A stretch of DNA of 64,000 bases from Tersicoccus sp. Bi-70 (GTDB lineage Bacteria > Actinomycetota > Actinomycetes > Actinomycetales > Micrococcaceae), in contig NZ_MIEU01000011.1 of NCBI RefSeq assembly GCF_001968825.1, positions 248,001 through 312,000 of the forward strand. The letters are read 5' to 3'. The translations under genes were made by a program, and so were the position numbers. The notes below the pieces were generated by a model, which ran no database searches, was not told the DNA's origin, and was given only the letters and a program-made list of their open reading frames with translations. Each line of letters starts with the position of its first letter. Position 1 is the first letter of the stretch. Positions 34,153 to 45,160 of this stretch are shown in pieces.

Positions 34153-35055
34153 TCAGGCCTCGACGTCGGCGTCGTCCAGCGCCGTCGCCACCAGGTCGCG
34201 GAACCAGGCCGCCGCGCCCGTCCCGGCGATCTCCTCGTTCCACGACAGGGTGACGTCGAACCGGGGCACGTCGATGGGCAGTTCCCGCATCACGATCGGC
34301 CAGCGCTCGCCCCACAGGGCCGCCAGCTGGGCCGGGACGATCGCCGCCATCCCGCTGCCGGCCACCACGCCGGGCAGCGTGGAGAAATGGTGGACGTACA
34401 GACCGATCCGGCGCTGGATCCGCATCGACTCGAGCACGGCGTCCGCCTGACGGTGGCCGAGCGCGGGGTCGACGGCCACGTGCGGCACGGTGAGGAAGTC
34501 CTCCAGCTCGATCCGGTCGCCGGCGGGCGGCCGATCGGCCGGCAGCACGCACACGTACCGCTCGCGATGCACGAGCGTCCGGTGGCCGGAGGCGTCGACG
34601 GGCACGCTCGCGACGGCCGCGTCGACGTCGCCGTGGGCCAGCCAGCTCGTGACGCGATCGATCTGCATGGGCACGGACTCGACGCTGACCCGCGGCGCCC
34701 GGTCGGTCAGACGGGCCATGATCCGCGGCAGGAAGGTGGCCTCCCCGACGTCGGAGAGGGCGATCCGGAAACGGCGCTCACTGGTCGCCGGGTCGAACAC
34801 CCGGTCCGCGTCCACCGCGTCGTCGACGGCCGTCACGGCCCGGCGGAACACGAGCGCGAGCTCGACGGCACGCGCGGTCGGCGCCACCCCGGTGCCGGAG
34901 CGCACGAACAGCGGATCCCCGAGATGCCGGCGCAACCGGCCGAGCGCATGACTGACCGTCGGCTGCGTCAGCGACAGATCGGCCGCGGCACGCGTGACGC
35001 TGCGGGTGTCGTAGATGCTCAGGAACGTCCGGAGCAGATTCAGGTCGAGGCTCAC
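34153..35055 (-). CDS. LysR-family regulator of the benzoylformate genes
   Basis: A 300-residue LysR protein. N-terminal winged HTH (LLRTFLSIYDTRSVTRAAADLSLTQPTVSHAL region, about residues 7-40) and a ligand-binding domain with the NodD/aromatic-type segments RRFRIALSDVGEATFLP and RYVCVLPADRP. It is divergent from the decarboxylase at 35106 (50 bases) and convergent with the transporter, so it likely controls both, answering to benzoylformate or a related acid. It is a paralog of the LysR at 50341. Confidence 0.9.
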   Translation of the reverse strand: MSLDLNLLRTFLSIYDTRSVTRAAADLSLTQPTVSHALGRLRRHLGDPLFVRSGTGVAPTARAVELALVFRRAVTAVDDAVDADRVFDPATSERRFRIALSDVGEATFLPRIMARLTDRAPRVSVESVPMQIDRVTSWLAHGDVDAAVASVPVDASGHRTLVHRERYVCVLPADRPPAGDRIELEDFLTVPHVAVDPALGHRQADAVLESMRIQRRIGLYVHHFSTLPGVVAGSGMAAIVPAQLAALWGERWPIVMRELPIDVPRFDVTLSWNEEIAGTGAAAWFRDLVATALDDADVEA

Positions 35056-35105
35056 CCGCCCATCATGCGGCAGGGCGACGCCGACCCCACGAGAAGGAGC
35101 ACACC

Positions 35106-36725
35106 ATGACCACCGTGAACGACGCCGCCTGGGACCTGCTGCGGCGCCACGGCATGACCACCGTCTTCGGCAACCCGGGGTCCAACGAGCTGCCGTTCCT
35201 CGCGGGCATGCCCGAGGACTTCCGCTACGTGCTCGGCCTGCACGAGGGCGTCGTGCTGGGGATGGCCGACGGGTTCGCCCAGGCCACCCGGCGCCCGGCC
35301 TTCGTCAACCTGCATGCGGCGTCGGGCAGCGGCAACGCCATGGGCGCCCTGACCAACGCCTGGTACGCCCACACCCCGCTCGTCATCACCGCGGGGCAGC
35401 AGGTCCGCTCGACCGTGGGCCAGGAGGTGATGCTCTCCAACGTCGACGCGACCACGCTGCCGCGTCCGCTGGTCAAGCACGCCGCCGAGCCGACCTGCGC
35501 GCAGGACGTGGTGCGGTCCCTCTCCCAGGCCCTGCACACCGCCACGCTGGACCCGGCCGGGCCGGTCTACGTCTCCGTGCCGTACGACGACTGGGCCGCC
35601 GAGATCGGCGCCGACGTCGCGTACGTCCTGGAGCGGCGCGTGGTGGTGGGCGGGGGAGTCGCGGAGGCGGAGATCGCCCGGATGGCGCAGCTGCTGGACG
35701 CGGCGGAGGCGCCCGTCCTCGTGCTCGGTCCGGACGTCGACAGTGCCCGCGCCAACGACGACGCCGTGGCCCTCGCCGAGCGGCTCGGCGCGGACGTGTG
35801 GGTGGCGCCGTCGGCGTCGCGCTGCCCGTTCCCGACCGTCCACCCGGCGTTCCGCGGCGTGCTGCCCGCCTCCGTCGCCGGCATCACCGACAAGCTGACC
35901 GGGCACGACGTCGTCCTCGTGATCGGCGCCCCCGTGTTCCGATACCACCAGTACGATCCGGGCGAGTACCTGCCCGCCGGCACCCGACTGCTGCACGTCA
36001 GCTGCGATCCCGGTGAGGCGGCGCGCGCCCCGATGGGCGACGCCGTCGTGACCGCCATCGGGCCCGCGGTCGCCGCGCTCGCCACAGCGGTGACGCCGCG
36101 ACCGGAGCCCGAGCGCTGGGCGGCGACGCGCAGCGACGATACCCGCGATGCCCTCACGGCGGCCGATGAGGAGACGACGGACGGCGCGCGGCTGAACGCC
36201 GCGGACGTGCTCGCCACCATCGACGCCCTGGCGCCCGAGGACGCCGTGTACGTCAACGAGGCGACCTCGACGGTGGGCGACTTCTGGGCGACCATCCGGA
36301 TGGACCGACCCGGCAGCTACTACTTCCCGGCATCGGGCGGTCTCGGCTTCGGCATGCCGGCGGCGGTCGGGGTGCAGCTGGCCGAGCCGGAGCGGCGGGT
36401 GATCGCCGTGATCGGCGACGGCTCCGCCAACTACGGCATCACCGCCCTGTGGAGCGCGGCCCAGTACCGGGTGCCCGTCGTCTTCGTCATCCTCAACAAC
36501 GGCACCTACGGCGCACTGCGCGGCTTCGCCACCAAGCTCGACGCCCTCAACGCGCCCGGGCTCGACGTCCCCGGCATCGACTTCGTCGCGCTCGCGGAGG
36601 GCTACGGAGTCAGCGGTCACCGCGCGACGACGCTCGCCGATCTCCGCTCAGCGCTCACGGAGGCCCTCGCCGCGGACACGCCGACCCTGATCGAGGTCAC
36701 CACCGAGGCCCTGGCCCGGATGTGA
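35106..36725 (+). CDS. mdlC: Benzoylformate decarboxylase
   Basis: A 539-residue thiamine-diphosphate enzyme converting benzoylformate to benzaldehyde and CO2 in the mandelate route. The residues known to be catalytic in the Pseudomonas putida enzyme occur at the same numbers: S26 (NPGSNELPF), E47 (GLHEGVV), H70 (NLHAASGSG) and H281 (FRYHQYDPG). The ThDP/Mg motif GDGSANYGITALWSAAQY closes the C-terminal domain. AAGGAG precedes the ATG. Followed 82 bases later by benzaldehyde dehydrogenase. This position-by-position match makes the assignment strong. Confidence 0.93.
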   Translation: MTTVNDAAWDLLRRHGMTTVFGNPGSNELPFLAGMPEDFRYVLGLHEGVVLGMADGFAQATRRPAFVNLHAASGSGNAMGALTNAWYAHTPLVITAGQQVRSTVGQEVMLSNVDATTLPRPLVKHAAEPTCAQDVVRSLSQALHTATLDPAGPVYVSVPYDDWAAEIGADVAYVLERRVVVGGGVAEAEIARMAQLLDAAEAPVLVLGPDVDSARANDDAVALAERLGADVWVAPSASRCPFPTVHPAFRGVLPASVAGITDKLTGHDVVLVIGAPVFRYHQYDPGEYLPAGTRLLHVSCDPGEAARAPMGDAVVTAIGPAVAALATAVTPRPEPERWAATRSDDTRDALTAADEETTDGARLNAADVLATIDALAPEDAVYVNEATSTVGDFWATIRMDRPGSYYFPASGGLGFGMPAAVGVQLAEPERRVIAVIGDGSANYGITALWSAAQYRVPVVFVILNNGTYGALRGFATKLDALNAPGLDVPGIDFVALAEGYGVSGHRATTLADLRSALTEALAADTPTLIEVTTEALARM

Positions 36726-36807
36726 CCGGGAACACCAGCTGACCCGGAGCCGTTGCTCCCCCTGACAGCCACGAATACCTCTCCATACCGGAAGCGAAGG
36801 ATCACCC

Positions 36808-38265
36808 ATGAGTCTGCTGGACACGTCCACCTGGGACGGCAGGATCTTCCTCGACGGCTGGCGCGCCGGCCGCGGCGGCACCGCCGACGCCCTCGAGCCC
36901 GCGACCGGCCACGCGCTCGGCAGCTATGGCGTGGCGACGGCCGAGGACGTCGCCGAGGCCGCCGAGAAGGCCGCCACCGCGCAGCGCGCGTGGTCGGCGA
37001 CCAGCCCGGAGGACCGGGCGGCCGTGCTGCGCCGCGCCGGCGACCTGTGGCACGAGCATGCCGAGGAGGTCGAGGACTGGATCATGCGCGAGTCCGGCGC
37101 GATCAAGCCGAAGGCCCAGCTCGAGACCCACATCGCCGCGAACGAGTGCTACGAGGCCGCCGCGCTGCCGACGCACCCGGCCGGTCAGGTGCTCGCCACC
37201 AACGACGACCGCTGGTCCTTCGCCCGGCGCAAGCCCGTCGGCGTCGTCTCCGTGATCGCCCCGTTCAACTTCCCGCTCATCCTCTCGATCCGCGCGGTGG
37301 CGCCGGCGCTGGCGCTCGGCAACGCCGTCCTGCTCAAGCCGGACCCCCGCACCGCCGTCTGCGGCGGCGTCGCGCTCGCCCGGGTGTTCGAGGAGGCCGG
37401 GCTGCCGTCCGGGCTCTTCGCCATGCTGCCCGGTGCCGCCGACGTGGGGGCCGCCGTGGTGGAGGCGCCGCAGGTGCAGGTGGTCGCCTTCACCGGGTCG
37501 ACGGCCGCCGGCCGCGCGGTCGGCGAGTCCGCGGCGCGGAACCTCAAGCGCGTGCACCTGGAGCTCGGCGGCAACAACGCGCTCGTCGTCCTGCCCGGAG
37601 CGGAGGTCGCCAAGGCGGCGTCGGCCGGGGCCTTCGCCTCGTTCCTGCACCAGGGCCAGATCTGCATGACCACCGGCCGGCACGTGGTGCACGAGTCGCT
37701 GTACGAGGAGTACGTCGCCGCGCTGGCCGAGAAGGCCGCGAACCTGCCGGTCGGTGATCCGACCAGCGGCACCGTGGCGCTCGGCCCGATCATCGACGAG
37801 AAGCAGCTCAAGCGGATCGACGGCATCGTGCAGGACGCCGTGATGCACGGGGCGCGGCTGGCGGCCGGCGGCTCGAACGACGGGCCGTTCTACCAGCCGA
37901 CGGTCCTCGCGGACGTCGCGACGGACAACCCCGCGTGGACGCAGGAGATCTTCGGCCCGGTGGCGCCCGTGGTCGCGTACTCCACGATCGACGAGGCGGT
38001 CGCGCTGGTCAACGACAACGAGTACGGCCTGTCCGTCGGCATCCTCGGTGAGGTCGGGACGGCCATGCGGATGGCCGACCGGCTCGAGTCCGGCAAGGTG
38101 CACATCAACGAGCAGACGGTGATGGACGAGGCCAACGCCCCGTTCGGCGGCGTCAAGGCATCCGGCAACGGGTCGCGCATCGGCGGGGCGGAGGCGAACA
38201 TCGACGCCTTCACCGAGGTGCAGTGGCTGACGGTCCGCCCCGAGATCGCCGACTACCCGTACTGA
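36808..38265 (+). CDS. Benzaldehyde dehydrogenase (NAD-type ALDH)
   Basis: A 485-residue ALDH with catalytic C286 (HQGQICMTTGR), E252 (LELGGNNA) and N154 (APFNFP). The LELGGNN and HQGQICMTTGR forms are those of benzaldehyde and vanillin dehydrogenases (MdlD/XylC/Vdh-like) rather than acetaldehyde enzymes. With the upstream decarboxylase it would turn benzoylformate into benzoate. No mandelate dehydrogenase or racemase, and no benzoate ring-cleavage genes, are in the window. Confidence 0.88.
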   Translation: MSLLDTSTWDGRIFLDGWRAGRGGTADALEPATGHALGSYGVATAEDVAEAAEKAATAQRAWSATSPEDRAAVLRRAGDLWHEHAEEVEDWIMRESGAIKPKAQLETHIAANECYEAAALPTHPAGQVLATNDDRWSFARRKPVGVVSVIAPFNFPLILSIRAVAPALALGNAVLLKPDPRTAVCGGVALARVFEEAGLPSGLFAMLPGAADVGAAVVEAPQVQVVAFTGSTAAGRAVGESAARNLKRVHLELGGNNALVVLPGAEVAKAASAGAFASFLHQGQICMTTGRHVVHESLYEEYVAALAEKAANLPVGDPTSGTVALGPIIDEKQLKRIDGIVQDAVMHGARLAAGGSNDGPFYQPTVLADVATDNPAWTQEIFGPVAPVVAYSTIDEAVALVNDNEYGLSVGILGEVGTAMRMADRLESGKVHINEQTVMDEANAPFGGVKASGNGSRIGGAEANIDAFTEVQWLTVRPEIADYPY

Positions 38266-38284
38266 TCGGACACGTCGACGGTGG

Positions 38285-38314
38285 CCGACCGACCGGGTGC
38301 GCCCGGTCGGTCGG
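38285..38314. terminator. Bidirectional hairpin terminator
   Basis: A perfect 13-bp stem with arm CCGACCGACCGGG and tetraloop TGCG lies in the 76-base gap between convergent genes (ALDH ending 38265, membrane protein ending 38342). No U-tract on either side. Confidence 0.8.
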
Positions 38315-38341
38315 GCGCGCGGCGGTTGGTCTGGTCCCGCG

Positions 38342-38824
38342 TCAGTCGCGGTGGTGCTCGGCGATCAGCGTGACGACGCCGTGGGCGAGCACGCAGGCCA
38401 CCATGGCGACGCCGATGGGGTTGTAGCCCGCTCCCTGCAGGAGGACGGTGGGCGCCCACACGTCGGTGGTCACGAGCGTGCCCGCGCCGCCGGTGAGCGC
38501 CGTGAGGCTGATCCCGGTGGCGAGCAGGAGCCCGAGCACGCCGACGAGGCCGACCCGCAGGGCGGGCACGAACTGGATGACCGCCGCCATCACCCCCGCG
38601 AGGGCGACGGTGACCATCATCAGGGCGGTGGCCTCGGGAAGGGACCGGGCCAGCGGGCCGGTCTCGACGGCGACGGCAGAGAGCAACGACGAGGAGACGA
38701 CCCCTGTCAGGTAGGCGAAGACCAGACCCACGGCGCCGCCGGTGACGAGCCAGTGCCGGTGTCCGGGACAGGCGCCCTGCGCGGTGATCGCCGGGCTCGG
38801 CGCGTCGGTATGGAGATGTCTCAT
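38342..38824 (-). CDS. Small four-helix membrane protein of unknown function
   Basis: A 160-residue protein. After a short cytoplasmic start (MRHLHTDAPSP) it has four hydrophobic helices: about 30-50, 65-85, 92-115 and 130-152, and ends AEHHRD. I recognise no family. Its upstream region is unusually rich in symmetric sites (38849-38995), so its expression is probably tightly controlled. A longer start at 38908 would place the gene across the hairpin and is less likely. Confidence 0.7.
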   Translation of the reverse strand: MRHLHTDAPSPAITAQGACPGHRHWLVTGGAVGLVFAYLTGVVSSSLLSAVAVETGPLARSLPEATALMMVTVALAGVMAAVIQFVPALRVGLVGVLGLLLATGISLTALTGGAGTLVTTDVWAPTVLLQGAGYNPIGVAMVACVLAHGVVTLIAEHHRD

Positions 38825-38848
38825 GGTGGGCCCCCTGCCCGCGAGGAT

Positions 38849-38871
38849 TCCGGAACACGGACCGTTCCGGA
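38849..38871. promoter_or_regulatory. Perfect inverted repeat in leader of the small membrane gene
   Basis: TCCGGAAC and GTTCCGGA form a perfect 8-bp stem with a 7-base loop, 25-47 bases upstream of the start codon at 38824. It could be a second operator or an RNA hairpin in the leader. Confidence 0.55.
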
Positions 38872-38940
38872 GCTCTCGCAACCCTTGGTTGAGGCGACCG
38901 TACGTCACTGGCGCGGGTCCTGCCAGATGCCGTCGTCACC

Positions 38941-38995
38941 TACCGACGGGTACGGACTTCTACCCACGGGTAGGGCAGGTTCTACCCGTGGGTAG
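38941..38995. promoter_or_regulatory. Array of three TACCC-N2-GGGTA palindromes
   Basis: Three related palindromes: TACCGACGGGTA (38941-38952), CTACCCACGGGTAG (38960-38973) and CTACCCGTGGGTAG (38982-38995). The last two are exact reverse complements of each other. Their centres are 20 and 22 bases apart, i.e. about two helical turns, so bound dimers would line up on one DNA face. They lie 117-171 bases upstream of the small membrane gene and are not between other start codons. Confidence 0.75.
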
Positions 38996-39067
38996 TTGAT
39001 TTCCGGCCCTCTCTTCCAGGCCTGAACGGGCCGCCGGTGTCCTCCGTCGACCCGGAGGCAGCGCTAC

Positions 39068-39763
39068 TCAGGCGGCCGCGCGGGCGCGGGCGACGACGTG
39101 GCCGCGTGCCGAGTTGGGGAAGTCCTCGAGGAAGGCGCGCAGCGCATTGGCGTCGACGTCGGCGCCGAAGAGTGCCGTGTTCGGCTCCATCGCCACCCCG
39201 GCCGCCAGCGGACCGGCCGGCACCGGATCGAACCCGAGTGCGTCCACGACGGCGGAGGCGGTGGTCACGTCGGCGGGGTCGTCCCCGGCGACGGCGATCG
39301 CGATCCGCCCCGGCGTCTCCGCGGGGCGGGCGTCGCCCTCCAGGTCGTGGTAGCCGACGTGGTTGAGCGTCTTGACCACGCGCGAAGCGGGCAGGAACCG
39401 CTGCACGAGTTCACTGGTGGAGGTGCGGGGGTCCGTGAGGTCGTCCCGGATCCCGTCGACCTCCCACCAGTAGTTGGTCGCGTCGAGCACCAGCCGGCCG
39501 GCCAGCGCCTCGACGGGCAGCGTGCGGTACTTGCCCAGCGGAACGGCGAGGATGACGACGTCGGCTTCCCGTGCCGCCCGTTCGGCGGTGACGGCGGTGG
39601 CCCCCGGGACGAGGACCTCGACGGTGAGCGCGATCCGGGCGGCGTCCCCACTGCCGGCCACGAGCACCCGGTAACCGGCGGCCGCGGCGAGACGTGCCAG
39701 CACGGTGCCGAGCTTGCCGGCGCCGAGAATACCGATGGTGCGGATGTCCGTCGATGCTTTCAC
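39068..39763 (-). CDS. NADPH-dependent F420 reductase-like protein
   Basis: About 231 residues. Rossmann motif [22 protein letters not shown] near the start (GAGKLG at about 12-17), then [15 protein letters not shown] and [10 protein letters not shown], as in F420-dependent NADP oxidoreductases (NADP_F420-binding domain). The C-terminal half resembles the family's helical part ([18 protein letters not shown]). The start is uncertain: GTG 39763 gives a normal length but no good ribosome site; a TTG at 39805 is possible. It could use F420 or act on another substrate with NADPH. Confidence 0.8.
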   Translation of the reverse strand: MKASTDIRTIGILGAGKLGTVLARLAAAAGYRVLVAGSGDAARIALTVEVLVPGATAVTAERAAREADVVILAVPLGKYRTLPVEALAGRLVLDATNYWWEVDGIRDDLTDPRTSTSELVQRFLPASRVVKTLNHVGYHDLEGDARPAETPGRIAIAVAGDDPADVTTASAVVDALGFDPVPAGPLAAGVAMEPNTALFGADVDANALRAFLEDFPNSARGHVVARARAAA

Positions 39764-39823
39764 GTGTTGTTTCAACGCCGGGTCGAAGCGGCTTATGCCT
39801 CCCAAGGGGACAGCTGAGGCAGC

Positions 39824-40465
39824 TCAGACGAAGCAGGCCACCAGGGCACCGGCGAGCATCGCCGGACCGAACGGGAAGGAGCTGCGCAGACCGCCGCGCC
39901 GGGTGAGCAGCACCACCACCGAGACCACCGCGCCGGCGACGAAGCCGAGCAGGGCGCCGGTCATCAGCGTGTCCCAGCCGTCGAACGCCAGCACCAGCCC
40001 GAGCAGCGCTGCCAGTTTCACGTCCCCCATCCCCAGCCCGGACGGGTTGATCAGGGCGAGCACGAGGTAGAGGACGAACAGCAGGCCGGCCCCGAGCAGG
40101 GCCCGGATCGCCGCGCCGCCGTCCGCTCCCGCGACGGCCGCAGCGAGAACGAGCACCCCCACGACGCCGAGCGCCGGCATCACGACCACGTTGGGCAGGA
40201 CCCGGTGCCGCAGATCGATCGCCGCCAGGGCCACCCCGATCGTGGCCACGAACAGGTACAGCGGCAGCTCCGGAGTCAGGCCGAATCGCCACGTCAGCGC
40301 CCCGAAGACGAGGGCGGTGAGCGGCTCGAGCAGCACGGGCGGGCGGCGCGGGGTGGCGGCTTCCGCCGGCTCGAATGCGGCCGCCAGGTGCCGGGCGTAG
40401 CGTCCGGCGGCCAGCCCGACGAGCATGGCCAGCGTCAGCAGGAGGGGTGAAGCGGCGCTGCTCAT
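39824..40465 (-). CDS. tadV: Prepilin peptidase of the Tad pilus (A24 family)
   Basis: A 213-residue polytopic membrane peptidase. The two catalytic aspartates appear in AAIDLRHRVLPN and in the GxGD motif GLGMGDVKL, which defines type IV prepilin peptidases. It should cleave the Flp pilins encoded at the other end of the locus after their Gly. Its ATG overlaps the tadC stop. Last gene of the pilus operon. Confidence 0.88.
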   Translation of the reverse strand: MSSAASPLLLTLAMLVGLAAGRYARHLAAAFEPAEAATPRRPPVLLEPLTALVFGALTWRFGLTPELPLYLFVATIGVALAAIDLRHRVLPNVVVMPALGVVGVLVLAAAVAGADGGAAIRALLGAGLLFVLYLVLALINPSGLGMGDVKLAALLGLVLAFDGWDTLMTGALLGFVAGAVVSVVVLLTRRGGLRSSFPFGPAMLAGALVACFV

Positions 40466-41349
40466 GGGTTCAGGGAGTTGATGACGCCGATGGCCGCCGG
40501 CCCGACCATGATGATGAACAGCACCGGCAGGATGCAGAACATGAGCGGGAAGAGCACCTTGACCGGGATCTGCATGGCCTTCTCCTCGGCCCGTTGCCGC
40601 CGCTTGAGGCGCATCTCGGCCGCCTGGGTGCGCAGCACCCCGGAGATGGCGATCCCGTACTGGTCCGCCTGGATGATCGAGCGGACGAAGCGGCGCAGGT
40701 CCGCGACGCCGGTGCGCTCGGACAGGTCGGTGTAGGCCTCCCGGCGGGAGCGGCCCACCTGCATGTCCTGGATGGTGCGGACGAGCTCCTCGGCGAGGGC
40801 GCCCTTGCCGTTGTAGGCGGCGCGGCTCATGGCTCCCTCGAAGCCGAGCCCGGCCTCGACGGCGATGGTCATCTGGTCCAGCGTGTCCGGCAGCTCGCGG
40901 GCGATCGCGGCCTGCCGCTCCATGCCGCGGCTGTAGAGCAGCAGGTCGGGCACGAAGTAGCAGACGGCGGTCGCGAGGATCGCCAGCAGGAGTCGGCGGA
41001 CGTCGGGGGAACCGGCGGCGAAGAGCAGACCGAGCACCGCGGCGACGGCGGCGAGCACGACCTTGGCCGAGAGCACGCGCCACATCGGCCAGGATGCCGG
41101 CCGGCCGGCGCGTGCGAGCTGCCGGTCGAGGCGGGCGATGAAGCTGCCCGGGGTGAAGCGGCGGGCGAAGGCGGCGAGGCGTTGCCCGCGGCCCGGGGTC
41201 GTCGCGTCCACCGTGGTCGTCGCCATCCCGCGGGCGAGGTTCCGCTGCACGGCGCGGTCCTGGTAGAGCCGCGGGGACAGGGTCGCCCAGCCGAGCAGCG
41301 GGAGGGCGATGGCGGCCGCGGCGATGGCGACGATGACGGTCAGGGGCAC
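40462..41349 (-). CDS. tadC: Tad pilus platform protein TadC
   Basis: A 295-residue inner-membrane protein with T2SSF domain (about residues 130-260: ELPDTLDQMTIAVEAGLGFEGAMSR, then LRTQAAEMRLKRRQRAEEKA) and flanking helices, ending in two C-terminal helices. It pairs with TadB as the pilus assembly platform above the TadA ATPase. Start 15 bases after the tadB stop. Confidence 0.92.
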   Translation of the reverse strand: MPLTVIVAIAAAAIALPLLGWATLSPRLYQDRAVQRNLARGMATTTVDATTPGRGQRLAAFARRFTPGSFIARLDRQLARAGRPASWPMWRVLSAKVVLAAVAAVLGLLFAAGSPDVRRLLLAILATAVCYFVPDLLLYSRGMERQAAIARELPDTLDQMTIAVEAGLGFEGAMSRAAYNGKGALAEELVRTIQDMQVGRSRREAYTDLSERTGVADLRRFVRSIIQADQYGIAISGVLRTQAAEMRLKRRQRAEEKAMQIPVKVLFPLMFCILPVLFIIMVGPAAIGVINSLNP

Positions 41350-41364
41350 GGTGCTGGTCCTTCC

Positions 41365-42359
41365 TCAGAACCGGAAGCTGATGACTTTGCGCAGCCAGAG
41401 GCCGCCGACGAGGAGCAGGATCGCGCCGACGGCGAGCATCGCCCAGCCGATGGGGCTCTCGAACAGCTGGTTGAGGTACGTGGGCGTGATGACGACCAGG
41501 ATGCCTCCGAGGGCGAAGGGCAGGATCATCAGCACGAGGGCCGAGATCCGCCCCTCGGCGCTCAGCGCCTTGACCTGCCGGCGGATCTGGTTCCGTTCCC
41601 GGATCGTCTCACCGACCTGGTCGAGCACCTCCGCCAGGTTGCCGCCCACCTCGCGGTGGATGGCGATGGCCTGGGCCACCCAGACGAAGTCCTCGCTGCG
41701 CATCCGCTCGGCCGCGGCGTCGAGGGCCTGCCCGAGGTCGCGGCCGAGGCGCGTCTCGTTGGTGATGCGGGCGAACTCCTCCGACGTCGGGGCCTCCGCC
41801 TCGGTCGAGAGGGCGTCGATGGCGCGGGCAAGACTGTGGCCGGCGCGAAGCCCGCTGGACATCAGCTCGAGGGTGTCGTCGAGCTGGTCCGCGAAGGCGT
41901 TGCGCCGTCGTCCGGCGAGGAAGCCGAGGAGGAGCCGGGTGGCGATGACGGCGACGGCGATGACGAGCACGGCACCCATCGGCCCGACGCTCAGCATGAC
42001 GAGGACGGCCAGGACCGCGGTCACCGAGGCCACCAGGACGATGAACTCGGCCGGCTTCATCCGGATGCCGGCCTGCTCCAGGGCCCCGGCGAGGGCGGGC
42101 GCGCTGCGCAGCTGGAGCAGCAGACGCTCGATCAGCTCGGTGGTGGCGGTGGTGAGGCCGGCCAGCCGTGACTCCTGCGGCGTCGACCCCGCGGCGGGAC
42201 CGGTGCGCGTCAGGGACACCCGCGGCCGCGGCGGGAAGATCGCCAGATACACGGCGGCGAGGGCGACCACCCCGAGCAGGATGCCGAGGACGAGCAGCAG
42301 GGGCGACGGGCCGTCCGGGAGGGTGGTGGCCGACGGCGCCGTCGCGCGCAGCACCGCGA

Positions 42360-42363
<4 letters not shown>
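41365..42363 (-). CDS. tadB: Tad pilus platform protein TadB
   Basis: A 332-residue inner-membrane protein starting at a GTG overlapping the tadA stop (GTGA). An N-terminal helix, a linker, two helices, the T2SSF domain (about 180-300: DQLDDTLELMSSGLRAGHSLARAI, ALSAEGRISALVL) and final helices. Partner of TadC. Confidence 0.92.
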
Positions 42364-43957
<1,594 letters not shown>

Positions 43958-43961
<4 letters not shown>

Positions 43962-45160
43962 GACGCTCCCTTGCGGTGTCGGGCGGTGCTCGTCGGCCGG
44001 CTCTTCGGCACGGGGGGTTCGAACCGGCGCACCAGGTGCCGCAGGTGGCGGCCGGCCTTGTCCCGCGTCCCGGCCTGCAGCAGCGGCACCCCGCGGTTGG
44101 TCGAGAGCCGGACGGACCGGCTGAACGGCACGACCACGTCGGCCTGGTGGCCGAGGGTGGTCTCGATGTCCTGCTGAGCGAGGCCGTCGCGGGTGTCGGC
44201 GTTGTTGATGATGACGTGGCGGTGGGCGGGTACGAGGCCGAGCTGGCGCAGGATGTCGATCTCCTTGCGCAGGCCCCGCACGCTCGGCACGTCGGTGCCG
44301 ACGACGAACACGTGGTCGGTGGCGCGGTCGAGCGCGGCCAGCGTCGCGGCGGACAACCCGGCGTCCGTGTCGACCACCACCCAGGAGTACTGGGCGGCGA
44401 GCTGGTCGATGAGGTGGGTGATGTCGTCGGCGCGGATCTGTGCCTCGTCCGCCGGGGAATGCGGGGCGCAGAGCGCGAAGAGTCCGGACGGGTGCGCGCT
44501 GAGGTAGGACTTGAGCACCATGGTGTCCCGGGCCGCTGCCCGGCTGACCGCCTCGGTGAGGGTCTGCTCGGGAGCGAGCTGCAGGGTGTGGGCGATGTCC
44601 CCGAACTGCAGGTCGAGGTCGACGAGGACGGTGCTCTGCGGTGCGGTGGCGGCGAGCCCCACGGCCAGGTTGGTGGCCACGGTGGTCTTGCCGACGCCGC
44701 CCTTGGGGGAGAGCACGACGACGACGCGGCCGCGGGTGGACCGGCGCTCCCCGTCCCCGTCCTGCAGCCCGGCGGCTGCCCGTCGGTCGGCGGCCGCGCG
44801 GGCGGCCTTCCGCAGCAGGTCGCGGAACTCCACGTCGTCGATGCCGGGCGCCACCAGGTCGCGGATTCCCGCGCGCATCGCGGCGACGGGCAGGCCGCGC
44901 TCGACGGGACGGACGAGCAGGACGGTGATCTCCGGGTGCGCAGCGTCGAGTGCGCTGGCGATGGTGAGCCCGTCGGCGATCGACAGGTCGGGGGAGAGGA
45001 TGACGACGTCGGGCCGGAAACCGTCCCGCGAGACGGAGAACAGGACACCGGGGTCGGCCGGCAGCGCCGGGTCGCTCCAGTGGTCGAGGTCGCCGCCGAC
45101 GGCCTCGGAGACGCGGTCGACGAAGGCGTCGTCGCGACTGATCACCAGGAACTGGCTCAC
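43958..45160 (-). CDS. tadZ: TadZ/CpaE-like ATPase
   Basis: A 400-residue protein. The first 125 residues form a receiver-like domain (SQFLVISRDDAFVDRV, DVVILSPDLSIADG, LVRPVERGLP), followed by a MinD/ParA ATPase with deviant Walker A KGGVGKTT at 153-160 and VLVDLDLQFGDIAHTL. CpaE/TadZ proteins place the pilus machine at a cell site. The GTG at 45160 overlaps the cpaB stop. Confidence 0.9.
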
